Assembly (NCBI RefSeq): GCF_000430665.1 | Contig: NZ_AUML01000025.1 | Span: 17,857-81,856, forward strand | DNA length: 64,000 nucleotides | Reading direction: 5' to 3' | Source: Aquimarina muelleri DSM 19832 | GTDB taxonomy: Bacteria > Bacteroidota > Bacteroidia > Flavobacteriales > Flavobacteriaceae | Shown: in pieces, positions 26,826 to 34,850 of the stretch | How positions within the stretch are numbered: the first letter of the stretch is position 1 | Layout of the letters: every line of letters begins with the position of its first letter | Translations under genes and position numbers: made by a program | Notes under the pieces: generated by a model | Database searches by the model: none | What the model was told of the DNA's origin: nothing | Seen by the model: the letters and a program-made list of their open reading frames with translations, nothing else

Positions 26826-28154
26826 ATGAAAAATAATAAAATACATTCCGTAATAGGAATAGGAATAGGCCCTTTTAATCTAGGACTAGCCGCATTATTA
26901 AGCCCCATAGAAGATGTCTCTGCCGTTTTTTTTGATCAAGTAGATGAGTTTGACTGGCACCCTGGATTAATGTTAGATTATGTAACGCTTCAAACTCCAT
27001 TTTTATGTGACTGTGTATCCATGGCTGATCCTACTAACCCTTATAGCTTCCTTAATTTCTTGAAACAATCAGGAAGGTTGTATAAATTTTTTATCAGAGA
27101 AAATTTCTATATTCTTAGAAAAGAATACAATCTTTATTGTAAATGGGTATCCAAACAACTTCCTAGTTGCAAATTCTCTCATAGAGTATCCTCTTTACAA
27201 TACAATGACGGTATATATGAAGTAACTGTCGAGGATATAAAAGGCAATAAAACAGATGTATACTATGCAAAAAAATTAGTGTTAGGCACTGGAACTAAGC
27301 CTTCTCTTCCTGATTTTATTAGCAATGAGATGAAAGACTATGTATTTCATACATCCAACTATCTATCTAAAAAAGAAGAACTTCTAAATAGTAAATCGGT
27401 AACCATTATTGGATCTGGACAAAGTTCTGCCGAGGTTTTTTATGATCTTTTGCAAGAAAAAAGAGAAGATCTTAGGATAGAATGGTATACAAGACCCGAT
27501 AGATTATTTCCTATGGAATATTCTAAACTAACTTTAGAACTGACCTCTCCTGATTTTGTAGACTACTTTTTTAATATGCCATCAGAAAAGAGAAAAAAAA
27601 TGTTATCAAATCAATTTGCTCAGTTTAAAGGCATTAATTATGACCTTATCAATGAGATATATGACACCTTATATAGAATGAGTGTTGGAGATAAAAAAAT
27701 TAATGTAAAAATTCAACCCAATAGTGAATTAAATTATATAGAAAAAAAGGACAAAAGAAATTATAAATTACAGTTTACTCATGTAGAACAGAACAAAAAA
27801 TTTGAGAGTACAAGCGAATTTGTTGTATTAGGAACTGGGTATAAATATGTAGAGCCTAATTTTCTTCAAGGAATCAAAGAAAGAATTTCTCGTAAAAATA
27901 ATGGGCAGTTTGATGTAAAAAGAAACTACAGTATAGGAACTGATGCTAATGATATTTTTGTGCAAAATGCAGAAATACATACACACAGCCTTATATCTAC
28001 AGATTTAGGTATGGGAGCATATCGTAACTCATATATTATTAATCAAATTACTGGTAGAGAGGTCTATAAAGTAGAAAAGCGCATTGCCTTTCAAGATTTT
28101 GGTGTAGAAAATTCAGAAAAACAAACCGAAAAACCTTTGGGAGTGCTAGCATAA
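26826..28154 (+). CDS. Lysine/cadaverine/ornithine N-monooxygenase
   Basis: A 442-residue flavin-dependent N-hydroxylase giving the hydroxamate nitrogen of the siderophore. FAD motif GIGIGPFNLGLAALLSP lies at the N terminus, then the substrate/FAD region WHPGLMLDYVTLQTPFLCD, the NADPH motif IGSGQSSAEVFYDLL, and the C-terminal FATGY-like LGTGYKYVEP and DLGMGAYRNS. The frame is open upstream to 26685, but this start is chosen because MKNNKIHSVIGIGIGP puts the FAD motif in the normal position and lies 1 bp after the previous stop codon. Between two NIS synthetases it matches DesB/IucD/AlcA-type enzymes; cadaverine or a hydroxylated cadaverine is the inferred substrate. Confidence 0.93.
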   Translation: MKNNKIHSVIGIGIGPFNLGLAALLSPIEDVSAVFFDQVDEFDWHPGLMLDYVTLQTPFLCDCVSMADPTNPYSFLNFLKQSGRLYKFFIRENFYILRKEYNLYCKWVSKQLPSCKFSHRVSSLQYNDGIYEVTVEDIKGNKTDVYYAKKLVLGTGTKPSLPDFISNEMKDYVFHTSNYLSKKEELLNSKSVTIIGSGQSSAEVFYDLLQEKREDLRIEWYTRPDRLFPMEYSKLTLELTSPDFVDYFFNMPSEKRKKMLSNQFAQFKGINYDLINEIYDTLYRMSVGDKKINVKIQPNSELNYIEKKDKRNYKLQFTHVEQNKKFESTSEFVVLGTGYKYVEPNFLQGIKERISRKNNGQFDVKRNYSIGTDANDIFVQNAEIHTHSLISTDLGMGAYRNSYIINQITGREVYKVEKRIAFQDFGVENSEKQTEKPLGVLA

Positions 28155-28190
28155 AAAAAACTTAATTACTCATTAAAGCTCATAATAAAA

Positions 28191-30005
28191 ATGACTGCAA
28201 AACCATTAAATAGCACTGTCTTTCCTGATGAAAAAATTTGGAAAAAAGTAAATATAAATTTATTAGCGAAAAGTCTGTCAGAACTTATGCATGAACAGGT
28301 TGCAAAACCAGAAGTAATTAATGTGGATGATAAAAACATTACCCATTTTATACTTCATACTGACAGCAAATCAATATACTATACATTCTCAGCAGAAGCA
28401 AGAATGCTTGATTATTGGTATGTTCATAAAAACACAATTAAAAAATACGAAAACGGGAAATTAAACCAACGTATTAATGTCCCTGAATTTTTTATAGAAA
28501 ATCAAAAATCATTTAGTATCCAGCCCTTTACTATGGCTCATTATACAGAAGAGCTACTTAACACCTTATATGCAGATGCTTCTATATTACTAAGGGGAAG
28601 ACTGAATGTTGAAGCTTTGGCCGAGGCCGATTATCAAACAATAGAGCATCAAATGGATGGGCATCCCTGGGTTATTGTTAATAAAAGCCGTATAGGATTT
28701 AACCATAGTGATTATAAAAATTATGCGCCTGAATCTGATAAAAATGTTAAACTTATATGGATAGCAGCTCATAAAAGCAGAGCTTCTTTTAATTCTTTAC
28801 AGACAATTGATCAGGATCAGTTTTATAAAGAAGAATTAGGCAAAGAAAAGTTAAACATATTTTATCAAATATTATTAGACAAAAAAGTAGAAGTAAAAGA
28901 TTATATGTTTATTCCTGTTCACGAATGGCAATGGACAAATAAATTAATCATGCAATTTACTTCGGAAATTGTAGAGAAAAAAATAATCCCTATGGGATTA
29001 AGTGATGATATCTTTTCGCCACAGCAAAGTATTAGAACCTTTTTCAATATTAGTGATTCTAAAAAACATTATACAAAAACAGCTATATCTATATTAAGTA
29101 CAGGAAATATAAGAGGGTTATCTCCTAAGCAAATGAACATTGCTCCAAAAGTAACACAATGGGTAAGTGATATACTTAATAATGACTCGTATTTACAAAA
29201 TACTGGCTTAATTCTTTTGGGAGAAATAGCTACAGTATCTTACTTACACCCTCAATATAGTACTATCAAAGAAGTGCCCTATCAATATAATGAAATGCTA
29301 GGAGTACTATGGCGGGAAAGTGCGGATAAGTATCTTAAGCCTGGAGAAAAATTAATGACTATGGCAGCATTGCTATACGTAGATGATAACGAAAAAAGCT
29401 TAGTAGACGAATTAATTTGTAAATCTGGATTAACCAAAGAACAATGGGTTGACGCGTATCTACAAGCATATTTAAAACCTCTATTACATATTTATTACAA
29501 ACATTCATTATGTGTAACACCGCATGGGGAAAATATCATTATTGTTATGAAAAATTATATCCCACAACGTATCGTAATAAAAGACTTTGTAGATGATATT
29601 GTAGTAACCTCTGAAGCAATAGAAAATTTACCGAAAGATTTGTCTGACGGTTTAATACAGTCCTCTAATAAAGAGAATATTCCATTGTTTATACTTATTG
29701 GTGTTTTTGATGCTTATTTCAGGTATTTAAGTAATGTCTTACAGGTATATTCTGGATATAATGAAAATACATTTTGGGAAAATGTTACAGATGTAATTAT
29801 CGAATATCAACAAGAACATCCTGATTTGAATTGGAAATTCGATAAATACGACATCTTCACTCCTGAGTTTAAAAAATTCTATATCAATAGCTCAAGGTTA
29901 CATCAAGGGTATGAAGAAAGAACAGGATTTGTTATACCAAAAAAAGGTGGAAAATTAGAGAATCCACTTGCATTAATTAAACAAGTGGAACCAAAATACA
30001 GTTAA
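28191..30005 (+). CDS. Second NIS siderophore synthetase (IucA/IucC family)
   Basis: A 604-residue single-domain synthetase. Family motifs: EHQMDGHPWVIVNKSRIGF (ATP site), VHEWQWTNKLIMQF, SPQQSIRTFFNISDSKKHYTKTAIS and the C-terminal LCVTPHGENIIIVMKNYIP. The C-terminal ferric-reductase-like FhuF segment is also seen (YLSNVLQVYSGYNENTFW). It is expected to adenylate a carboxylate and join it to an amine or hydroxylamine. It resembles DesD-type enzymes that assemble N-hydroxy-N-acyl-cadaverine units. Two synthetases in one operon imply two distinct condensations or a two-step assembly with the fused enzyme at 24365-26824. It is 36 bp after the monooxygenase. Confidence 0.92.
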   Translation: MTAKPLNSTVFPDEKIWKKVNINLLAKSLSELMHEQVAKPEVINVDDKNITHFILHTDSKSIYYTFSAEARMLDYWYVHKNTIKKYENGKLNQRINVPEFFIENQKSFSIQPFTMAHYTEELLNTLYADASILLRGRLNVEALAEADYQTIEHQMDGHPWVIVNKSRIGFNHSDYKNYAPESDKNVKLIWIAAHKSRASFNSLQTIDQDQFYKEELGKEKLNIFYQILLDKKVEVKDYMFIPVHEWQWTNKLIMQFTSEIVEKKIIPMGLSDDIFSPQQSIRTFFNISDSKKHYTKTAISILSTGNIRGLSPKQMNIAPKVTQWVSDILNNDSYLQNTGLILLGEIATVSYLHPQYSTIKEVPYQYNEMLGVLWRESADKYLKPGEKLMTMAALLYVDDNEKSLVDELICKSGLTKEQWVDAYLQAYLKPLLHIYYKHSLCVTPHGENIIIVMKNYIPQRIVIKDFVDDIVVTSEAIENLPKDLSDGLIQSSNKENIPLFILIGVFDAYFRYLSNVLQVYSGYNENTFWENVTDVIIEYQQEHPDLNWKFDKYDIFTPEFKKFYINSSRLHQGYEERTGFVIPKKGGKLENPLALIKQVEPKYS

Positions 30006-30020
30006 TAAAACTATCCTTTT

Positions 30021-30104
30021 TCAGAACATGTAAGTTCGATTTATGACAAGCATAGGTATGGATATCTAGAAGTGCTTTATTGTAATCAACTTACATGTGT
30101 CTGA
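30021..30104 (+). other. Long-loop hairpin before the MATE gene
   Basis: TCAGA plus ACATGTAAGTT (30021-30036) pairs with AACTTACATGT and TCTGA (30088-30104), with one bulged G and a 51-nt loop. No T-run follows. It could be a processing site or attenuator between the synthetase and MATE genes. Confidence 0.4.
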
Positions 30105-30147
30105 ATCATTAATAGTAACTGATTAGGTTAAAACCTCATGAACTAAA

Positions 30148-31554
30148 ATGAAACTAATTATATCACGAATAAGATATGTTCTTCACCTTTTTAAACAAGC
30201 TTTATTAGGTAAAGAAAAAAAATTCACTTCAGGAAGTATTAATAAAGCAATAGTACTACTCTCTGTTCCCATGGTTTTAGAAATGGTAATGGAATCTCTT
30301 TTTGTATGTTCTAATTTATTTTTTGTTAGTAGATTAGGAGCAGGAGCAATATCAATCGTAGGAACAACAGAATCTGTGATTTCTTTTGCTTATTCTATTT
30401 CAATTGGATTAAGTATAGCTGCATCCTCAATTATATCAAGAAGAATTGGAGAAAAAAAGTTTAAAGAAGCAGGCTTAACTGCTATGCAAATTATTTATAT
30501 AGGATTTGCTATTTCTTTAATTTTAAGCATACTATGTGTTGTTTTTTATGAAGAAATACTACTATTGGTAGGAATGCCTGTTGCTCTTGTTGCAAAAGCA
30601 GAGTGGTTTGCTAAAATTATGTTTGCCAGTATTGTATTTATCATATTAAGAATTTCTATCAATGGAATTTTTAGAGGAGCAGGAAATGCAGCTATTGCGA
30701 TGCGTACTTTATGGATATCTAACACCATCAATATTGTTCTATGTCCTGTACTAATTTTTGGGTGGGGTATCATCCCTGCGTATGGTATACTAGGAGTTGC
30801 TTTGGCAACCGCAATAGCCAGAGTTATAGGAGTCTTGTATCAATTCTGGCATTTGGCTAAAGGAAAAACTATAATGATTATAGGAAAAGAACAACTAATG
30901 CTCTCTTTATCTTTGATCAAAAAAGTATTGAAACTAGCTATAACAGGAGCTATTCAATATATGATCCCTGCATCCAGTTGGGTTTTAATGATCAAAATAG
31001 TTTCTCATTTTGGTCCTAATGCTTTGGCAGGATATATTATTGCACAACGAGTAGCTTCAATAGCAACCATGCCTGCTTGGGGAATCGGTAATGCTGCAGG
31101 AATATTAACTGGGCAAAACCTAGGAGCTAATCAACACGAAAGAGCAGAAAAATCGGTGTGGAAAGCAGGTTTCTTAAATATGTGTTTTCTATGCTTAGTA
31201 GCTCTATTCTGGAAATTTACCGCAGAACCAGTAGTATTATTATTTACGAATGATCCTGAAGTGTTAAAAAATGGAGTCTTATATCTTCATTATATAACTA
31301 TAGCTTATGTGTTATTAGGATATACGATGGTTATTTCCAGAGCTCTTAATGCAGCAGGAGATGTAAAAGTAGTAACTCTCTTGTATATCCTTATGTTTTA
31401 TATAACACAGATACCCTTATCCTATTTATTTGGAGTTCGTTTGGATTGGGGACCCAAAGGTATTTTTGTTGCTATTCTGATTTCAGAATTAGTGTTAGCA
31501 ATAGCATGTATTATAGTATTCAAAAAAGGAAAATGGAAATACATAAAAATTTAA
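30148..31554 (+). CDS. MATE-family efflux transporter, probable siderophore exporter
   Basis: A 468-residue inner-membrane protein with about 12 transmembrane segments in two similar halves, a family hallmark. Characteristic stretches are GSINKAIVLLSVPMVLEMVMESLF at the start of the first half, and MIPASSWVLMIKIVSHFGPNALAGYIIAQRV plus WGIGNAAGILTGQNLGA in the second. It lies inside the siderophore operon between an NIS synthetase and the carrier protein. MATE proteins drive Na+ or H+ coupled efflux, so siderophore export is the likely role here. A separate promoter in the 142-bp gap is not evident. Confidence 0.88.
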   Translation: MKLIISRIRYVLHLFKQALLGKEKKFTSGSINKAIVLLSVPMVLEMVMESLFVCSNLFFVSRLGAGAISIVGTTESVISFAYSISIGLSIAASSIISRRIGEKKFKEAGLTAMQIIYIGFAISLILSILCVVFYEEILLLVGMPVALVAKAEWFAKIMFASIVFIILRISINGIFRGAGNAAIAMRTLWISNTINIVLCPVLIFGWGIIPAYGILGVALATAIARVIGVLYQFWHLAKGKTIMIIGKEQLMLSLSLIKKVLKLAITGAIQYMIPASSWVLMIKIVSHFGPNALAGYIIAQRVASIATMPAWGIGNAAGILTGQNLGANQHERAEKSVWKAGFLNMCFLCLVALFWKFTAEPVVLLFTNDPEVLKNGVLYLHYITIAYVLLGYTMVISRALNAAGDVKVVTLLYILMFYITQIPLSYLFGVRLDWGPKGIFVAILISELVLAIACIIVFKKGKWKYIKI

Positions 31555-31594
31555 AAGTATTTAAAAAATAAATCTTAAAATCTATTAAAATAAA

Positions 31595-31837
31595 ATGAAC
31601 ACATCAAAAGAATTATTAGGCGTTTTTGCAAAAGCATTTTCAACACCTATAGAAGAAATCACAGAAGAACTAGAGTATCAAGGTATTGCAGAGTGGGACT
31701 CTATGAGCCATTTAGTATTGGTAGAGGAGATAGAAAGTGCTTATAAAGTTTCTATTGAAATGGAAGATGTTTTAGAAATGGGAAGTGTTACCAAGGTAAA
31801 GGATATGTTAAAAAAATATGGTATCAAAATTATATGA
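31595..31837 (+). CDS. Acyl carrier protein
   Basis: An 80-residue carrier protein. The 4'-phosphopantetheine attachment site is Ser36 in GIAEWDSMSHLVLVEEIE, and the helix after it (YKVSIEMEDVLEMGSVTKVKDML) fits the four-helix ACP fold. It is immediately followed, after 55 bp, by an acyl-AMP ligase, and both lie in the siderophore operon. Its WDSM site resembles specialised ACPs rather than the fatty-acid AcpP DSL form. It probably carries an acyl group activated by the ligase; the acyl group is unknown. Confidence 0.9.
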   Translation: MNTSKELLGVFAKAFSTPIEEITEELEYQGIAEWDSMSHLVLVEEIESAYKVSIEMEDVLEMGSVTKVKDMLKKYGIKII

Positions 31838-31892
31838 AGACATCAATATATACTTGATTTAGATATTCATATTACTTATAAAATAAAATAAA

Positions 31893-33284
31893 ATGAAACT
31901 GTACGATTTAATACAACAAAACAAAAAATTAAGATTTGTCGATCCAGATACAGGAAACTCGTCTAATGTAAAAGATTTTCATAAATCCATAACAATAGAA
32001 GATTTTCACGGTTTAGCATTTGTATACAGCAACAATAAAATTAACTCGATAGAAGTATTCCTAAACTTTTTGCAAAGTCATTTTACTATTTCTCTATTAA
32101 GTAACCAACTGCATATACAATTCAAACAAAACTTGGAAGAAATTTATCAACCGTACTATATTTACGACCCTTCCAGAACAGAAATAGAGGGTTATGAAAG
32201 ATATTTAGCATCTTCATCCATAGGATTGTTTAAAAGAAGAAATAAGCCAACGTATACTATTCATAAGGATATCAAACTACTCTTAAGTACATCAGGAACA
32301 ACAGGGACTCCTAAATTTGTAAAATTATCAGATGAAAATTTGGTAAAAAATGCAATGTCAATTTTAGAATATATGCCTATAAAGGATGAGGATATTGTAC
32401 CACTTAATGTCCCAATTATATTTGTTTATGGGTTATCTATTTTTACAACAAATTGTATGAAAGGTAAAACCATTATTTGTACGGATAAAGATATTTTACA
32501 AAAAGGATTTTGGGAAGATTTTAAATCCTATAAGTTTTCTACCATTAGCGGGGTGCCTTACGTATATGAAATGTTACATAGAATAGGTTTCTTCAAAAAG
32601 GAACACAAATCTTTAAGATATATGACACAAACAGGAGGAATTCTTAATGAAGCATTAATTCAAGTAATCGATGCATATTCAAAGAAATACAATATTCCTT
32701 TTTATGCTCAATATGGGCAAACTGAAGCTGCAGGACGTATGGCCTTTTTACATCCCGACAATTTATTAAAAAAAGGATCCTCTATCGGTATGCCTATTAA
32801 GGGAGGGCATTTTGAAATAGAAAAAGAAACGAATGAGTTGATTTATTATGGAGAAAATGTTTTTGGAGGATATGCAAGAGAATCAGAAGATCTGAATGCT
32901 TATAAAAAGACAAATAAATTATATACAGGAGATATTGCCAAAAAAGATGCATCTGGATACTATTACATAATAGGGAGGATAAAACGTATCATGAAATTAT
33001 TTGGAACAAGGATAAACCTTGATGAAGTAGAACTAATCCTAAAAAATAATTTAGGAGGAGAGACTTTTATTTGTACTGGAATGGATGATAAATACTTATC
33101 TGTTATCCACCTTAATAAAAATTTAACCAATGATTCTATCAATAAAGTATTAAGAGATACACTTAATCTTCATGCAAGTTCTTTAAAAATAAAATGTATA
33201 GAAAATGTACCTCTGACCCCCAATGGAAAAATAAATTATCAACAAATTAAAGAGCTTTCAGATCTCTCTGAATTGAAAGTTTAA
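31893..33284 (+). CDS. Acyl-AMP ligase (ANL superfamily) paired with the carrier protein
   Basis: A 463-residue adenylate-forming enzyme. Core motifs: P-loop LLLSTSGTTGTPKFVKLS, the A5-type YAQYGQTEAAGRM, A7/A8 YTGDIAKKDASGYYYIIGRIKRIMKLFGTRINLDEVE and the C-terminal catalytic Lys in TPNGKINY. It should activate a carboxylic acid with ATP and load it on the adjacent carrier protein. The length is slightly short because the N-terminal domain is compact. Such a ligase/ACP pair is not part of a minimal NIS pathway. It ends just before a hairpin terminator. Confidence 0.88.
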   Translation: MKLYDLIQQNKKLRFVDPDTGNSSNVKDFHKSITIEDFHGLAFVYSNNKINSIEVFLNFLQSHFTISLLSNQLHIQFKQNLEEIYQPYYIYDPSRTEIEGYERYLASSSIGLFKRRNKPTYTIHKDIKLLLSTSGTTGTPKFVKLSDENLVKNAMSILEYMPIKDEDIVPLNVPIIFVYGLSIFTTNCMKGKTIICTDKDILQKGFWEDFKSYKFSTISGVPYVYEMLHRIGFFKKEHKSLRYMTQTGGILNEALIQVIDAYSKKYNIPFYAQYGQTEAAGRMAFLHPDNLLKKGSSIGMPIKGGHFEIEKETNELIYYGENVFGGYARESEDLNAYKKTNKLYTGDIAKKDASGYYYIIGRIKRIMKLFGTRINLDEVELILKNNLGGETFICTGMDDKYLSVIHLNKNLTNDSINKVLRDTLNLHASSLKIKCIENVPLTPNGKINYQQIKELSDLSELKV

Positions 33285-33300
33285 AGGAATAACGTAGGTA

Positions 33301-33369
33301 AAAAAGGCATGCGTATAAAGATAATTATAGTAGTTGTTGTTGTTATTTTTATTCGTTACATGCCTTTTT
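33301..33369 (+). terminator. Terminator of the siderophore operon
   Basis: Arms AAAAAGGCATG (33301-33311) and CATGCCTTTTT (33359-33369) are perfect complements and end in a T-run. The 47-nt loop is long. It lies 17 bp after the ligase stop. Confidence 0.6.
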
Positions 33370-33438
33370 TAATCCGTAATTGATGACTAGGATATTAGTC
33401 TACAAAGAACATATTTTTTGGTAGAAAAATAGATTAGA

Positions 33439-33544
33439 AAATCAATAACCTTGGAACAAGCTCACAAGGGATGCTTCCGAAAATATATTTTGTTCTCGAG
33501 GCAAGCCTGAGAGAATTAAACTCTACAATGTGGATTAAAGAAAC
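33439..33544 (+). repeat. Dispersed mosaic repeat, second copy
   Basis: Aligns with 20583-20686. Shared stretches include AATCAATAACCT, AACAAGCTCAC (with substitutions), AAAATATATTTTGTT, GGCAAGCCT and AGAATTAAACTC. It ends 15 bp before the next start codon, so it forms that gene's leader. Confidence 0.65.
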
Positions 33545-33559
33545 TCATAAATAGAATAC

Positions 33560-34669
33560 ATGAAAAGTCAAAATAACAGAATTTTAACCTTAGATTTAAT
33601 AAAAGGAGGAAGTGTTATCGGAATGATTATAATTCATACCTTACTTATATATGGTAATATAGAGACACAATCAGAAACATTTTTAGGGAATTTTATTCGA
33701 TTTTTGGGAAGAGGAACCTCTATATTTTTAATATGTATGGGTATTACCTTTATGACCTCACGTAATCAAAGTCTTAAAAGCTCAATTAAACGTGGTGCTG
33801 TACTTTTATTAGTAGCATTATTAATGAATTTCATGAAATTTATGATACCCATAATTTTTGAATTTGTTCCAGAAAATTACATGAAAAAATTTCAATGGGA
33901 TGCACCGCTAGAAATGCAATATTTGTATTTGGTATTATTAGGAGATATTTTGCAGCTAGCAGGAATGTCTTTACTTATCATAGGTTTCATTAGAAAGTAT
34001 GTAAAAAACAAGTTTGGAATCCTTGCTATAGGTCTAATTATAGCTTCCATTTCTAGAGAACTTAGTGGGATCAATATCAATATTCCTGGGGTTAATTATG
34101 TTTTAGATCTTTTGTTTAGTAATGATTTTCCTGCATATGTATATTTCCCTGTATTTCCTTGGGTATCATTTATTATAATAGGAATGTTCTTTGGAAAATG
34201 GTATGCAGAAATTAACTATAACCCATCATTTATATTTAAAAAAATGATGCTTATAGGTCTTTTTTGTATTTTATTAGGAGGTCCACTTGTTTTCTTTTAT
34301 AAAGAGTATCATTATAATACTTTTTTTTATCTAGGACCAGGAGGAGTGATCTATTTTGCAGGATGGACTCTTATTTTTTTATGGCTAATTCATATAACAT
34401 TATCTAAGGTAAGAGAAAATTTCATGATAACAACTTTAGTGTATTGCAGTAAAAATCTAACTACAATGTATGTCATACAATGGGTCTTAATATCTTGGGG
34501 AAAAGGAATATTTGGGTTTAGACAATCAGGAATAACTAAGGTATTTTTACTCATGCTTTTATTTATAACACTTACTTTTATACTACAGAAAGCATTAGAC
34601 GAAATAATGAAAACTATTAAAAAAGGAAGAGTAAAAAAATCTCTTTTAATAAAAGATCATACCTTATAA
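33560..34669 (+). CDS. Multipass membrane acyltransferase-like protein (DUF1624/DUF418 type)
   Basis: A 369-residue integral membrane protein with about 9-10 hydrophobic segments. The N terminus RILTLDLIKGGSVIGMIIIHTLLIYG has the xLDxxxGxxxxxMxxxH pattern of the heparan-glucosaminide N-acetyltransferase-like/OpgC families, with a candidate catalytic or binding His about 20 residues in. The middle FPVFPWVSFIIIGMFFGKWY also fits. It is separated from the siderophore operon by a terminator and a dispersed repeat but is codirectional. It might acylate the siderophore or a surface glycan; no direct evidence decides. Confidence 0.7.
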   Translation: MKSQNNRILTLDLIKGGSVIGMIIIHTLLIYGNIETQSETFLGNFIRFLGRGTSIFLICMGITFMTSRNQSLKSSIKRGAVLLLVALLMNFMKFMIPIIFEFVPENYMKKFQWDAPLEMQYLYLVLLGDILQLAGMSLLIIGFIRKYVKNKFGILAIGLIIASISRELSGININIPGVNYVLDLLFSNDFPAYVYFPVFPWVSFIIIGMFFGKWYAEINYNPSFIFKKMMLIGLFCILLGGPLVFFYKEYHYNTFFYLGPGGVIYFAGWTLIFLWLIHITLSKVRENFMITTLVYCSKNLTTMYVIQWVLISWGKGIFGFRQSGITKVFLLMLLFITLTFILQKALDEIMKTIKKGRVKKSLLIKDHTL

Positions 34670-34850
34670 AGTAAAAATAGTTCAACAACCTTTTTTGAAA
34701 ATAATAAATCATGTAAAAATTTGTATTCATTAAGGTTATTTATTTTTTTACATAATTTAAAGATATATCACAAACTCTATTAGGATTAATAGTACTTTTT
34801 ATAAAGCATCTCTATTTTTTTAAAAAAATTTAACTCTACAGATAAAATAC

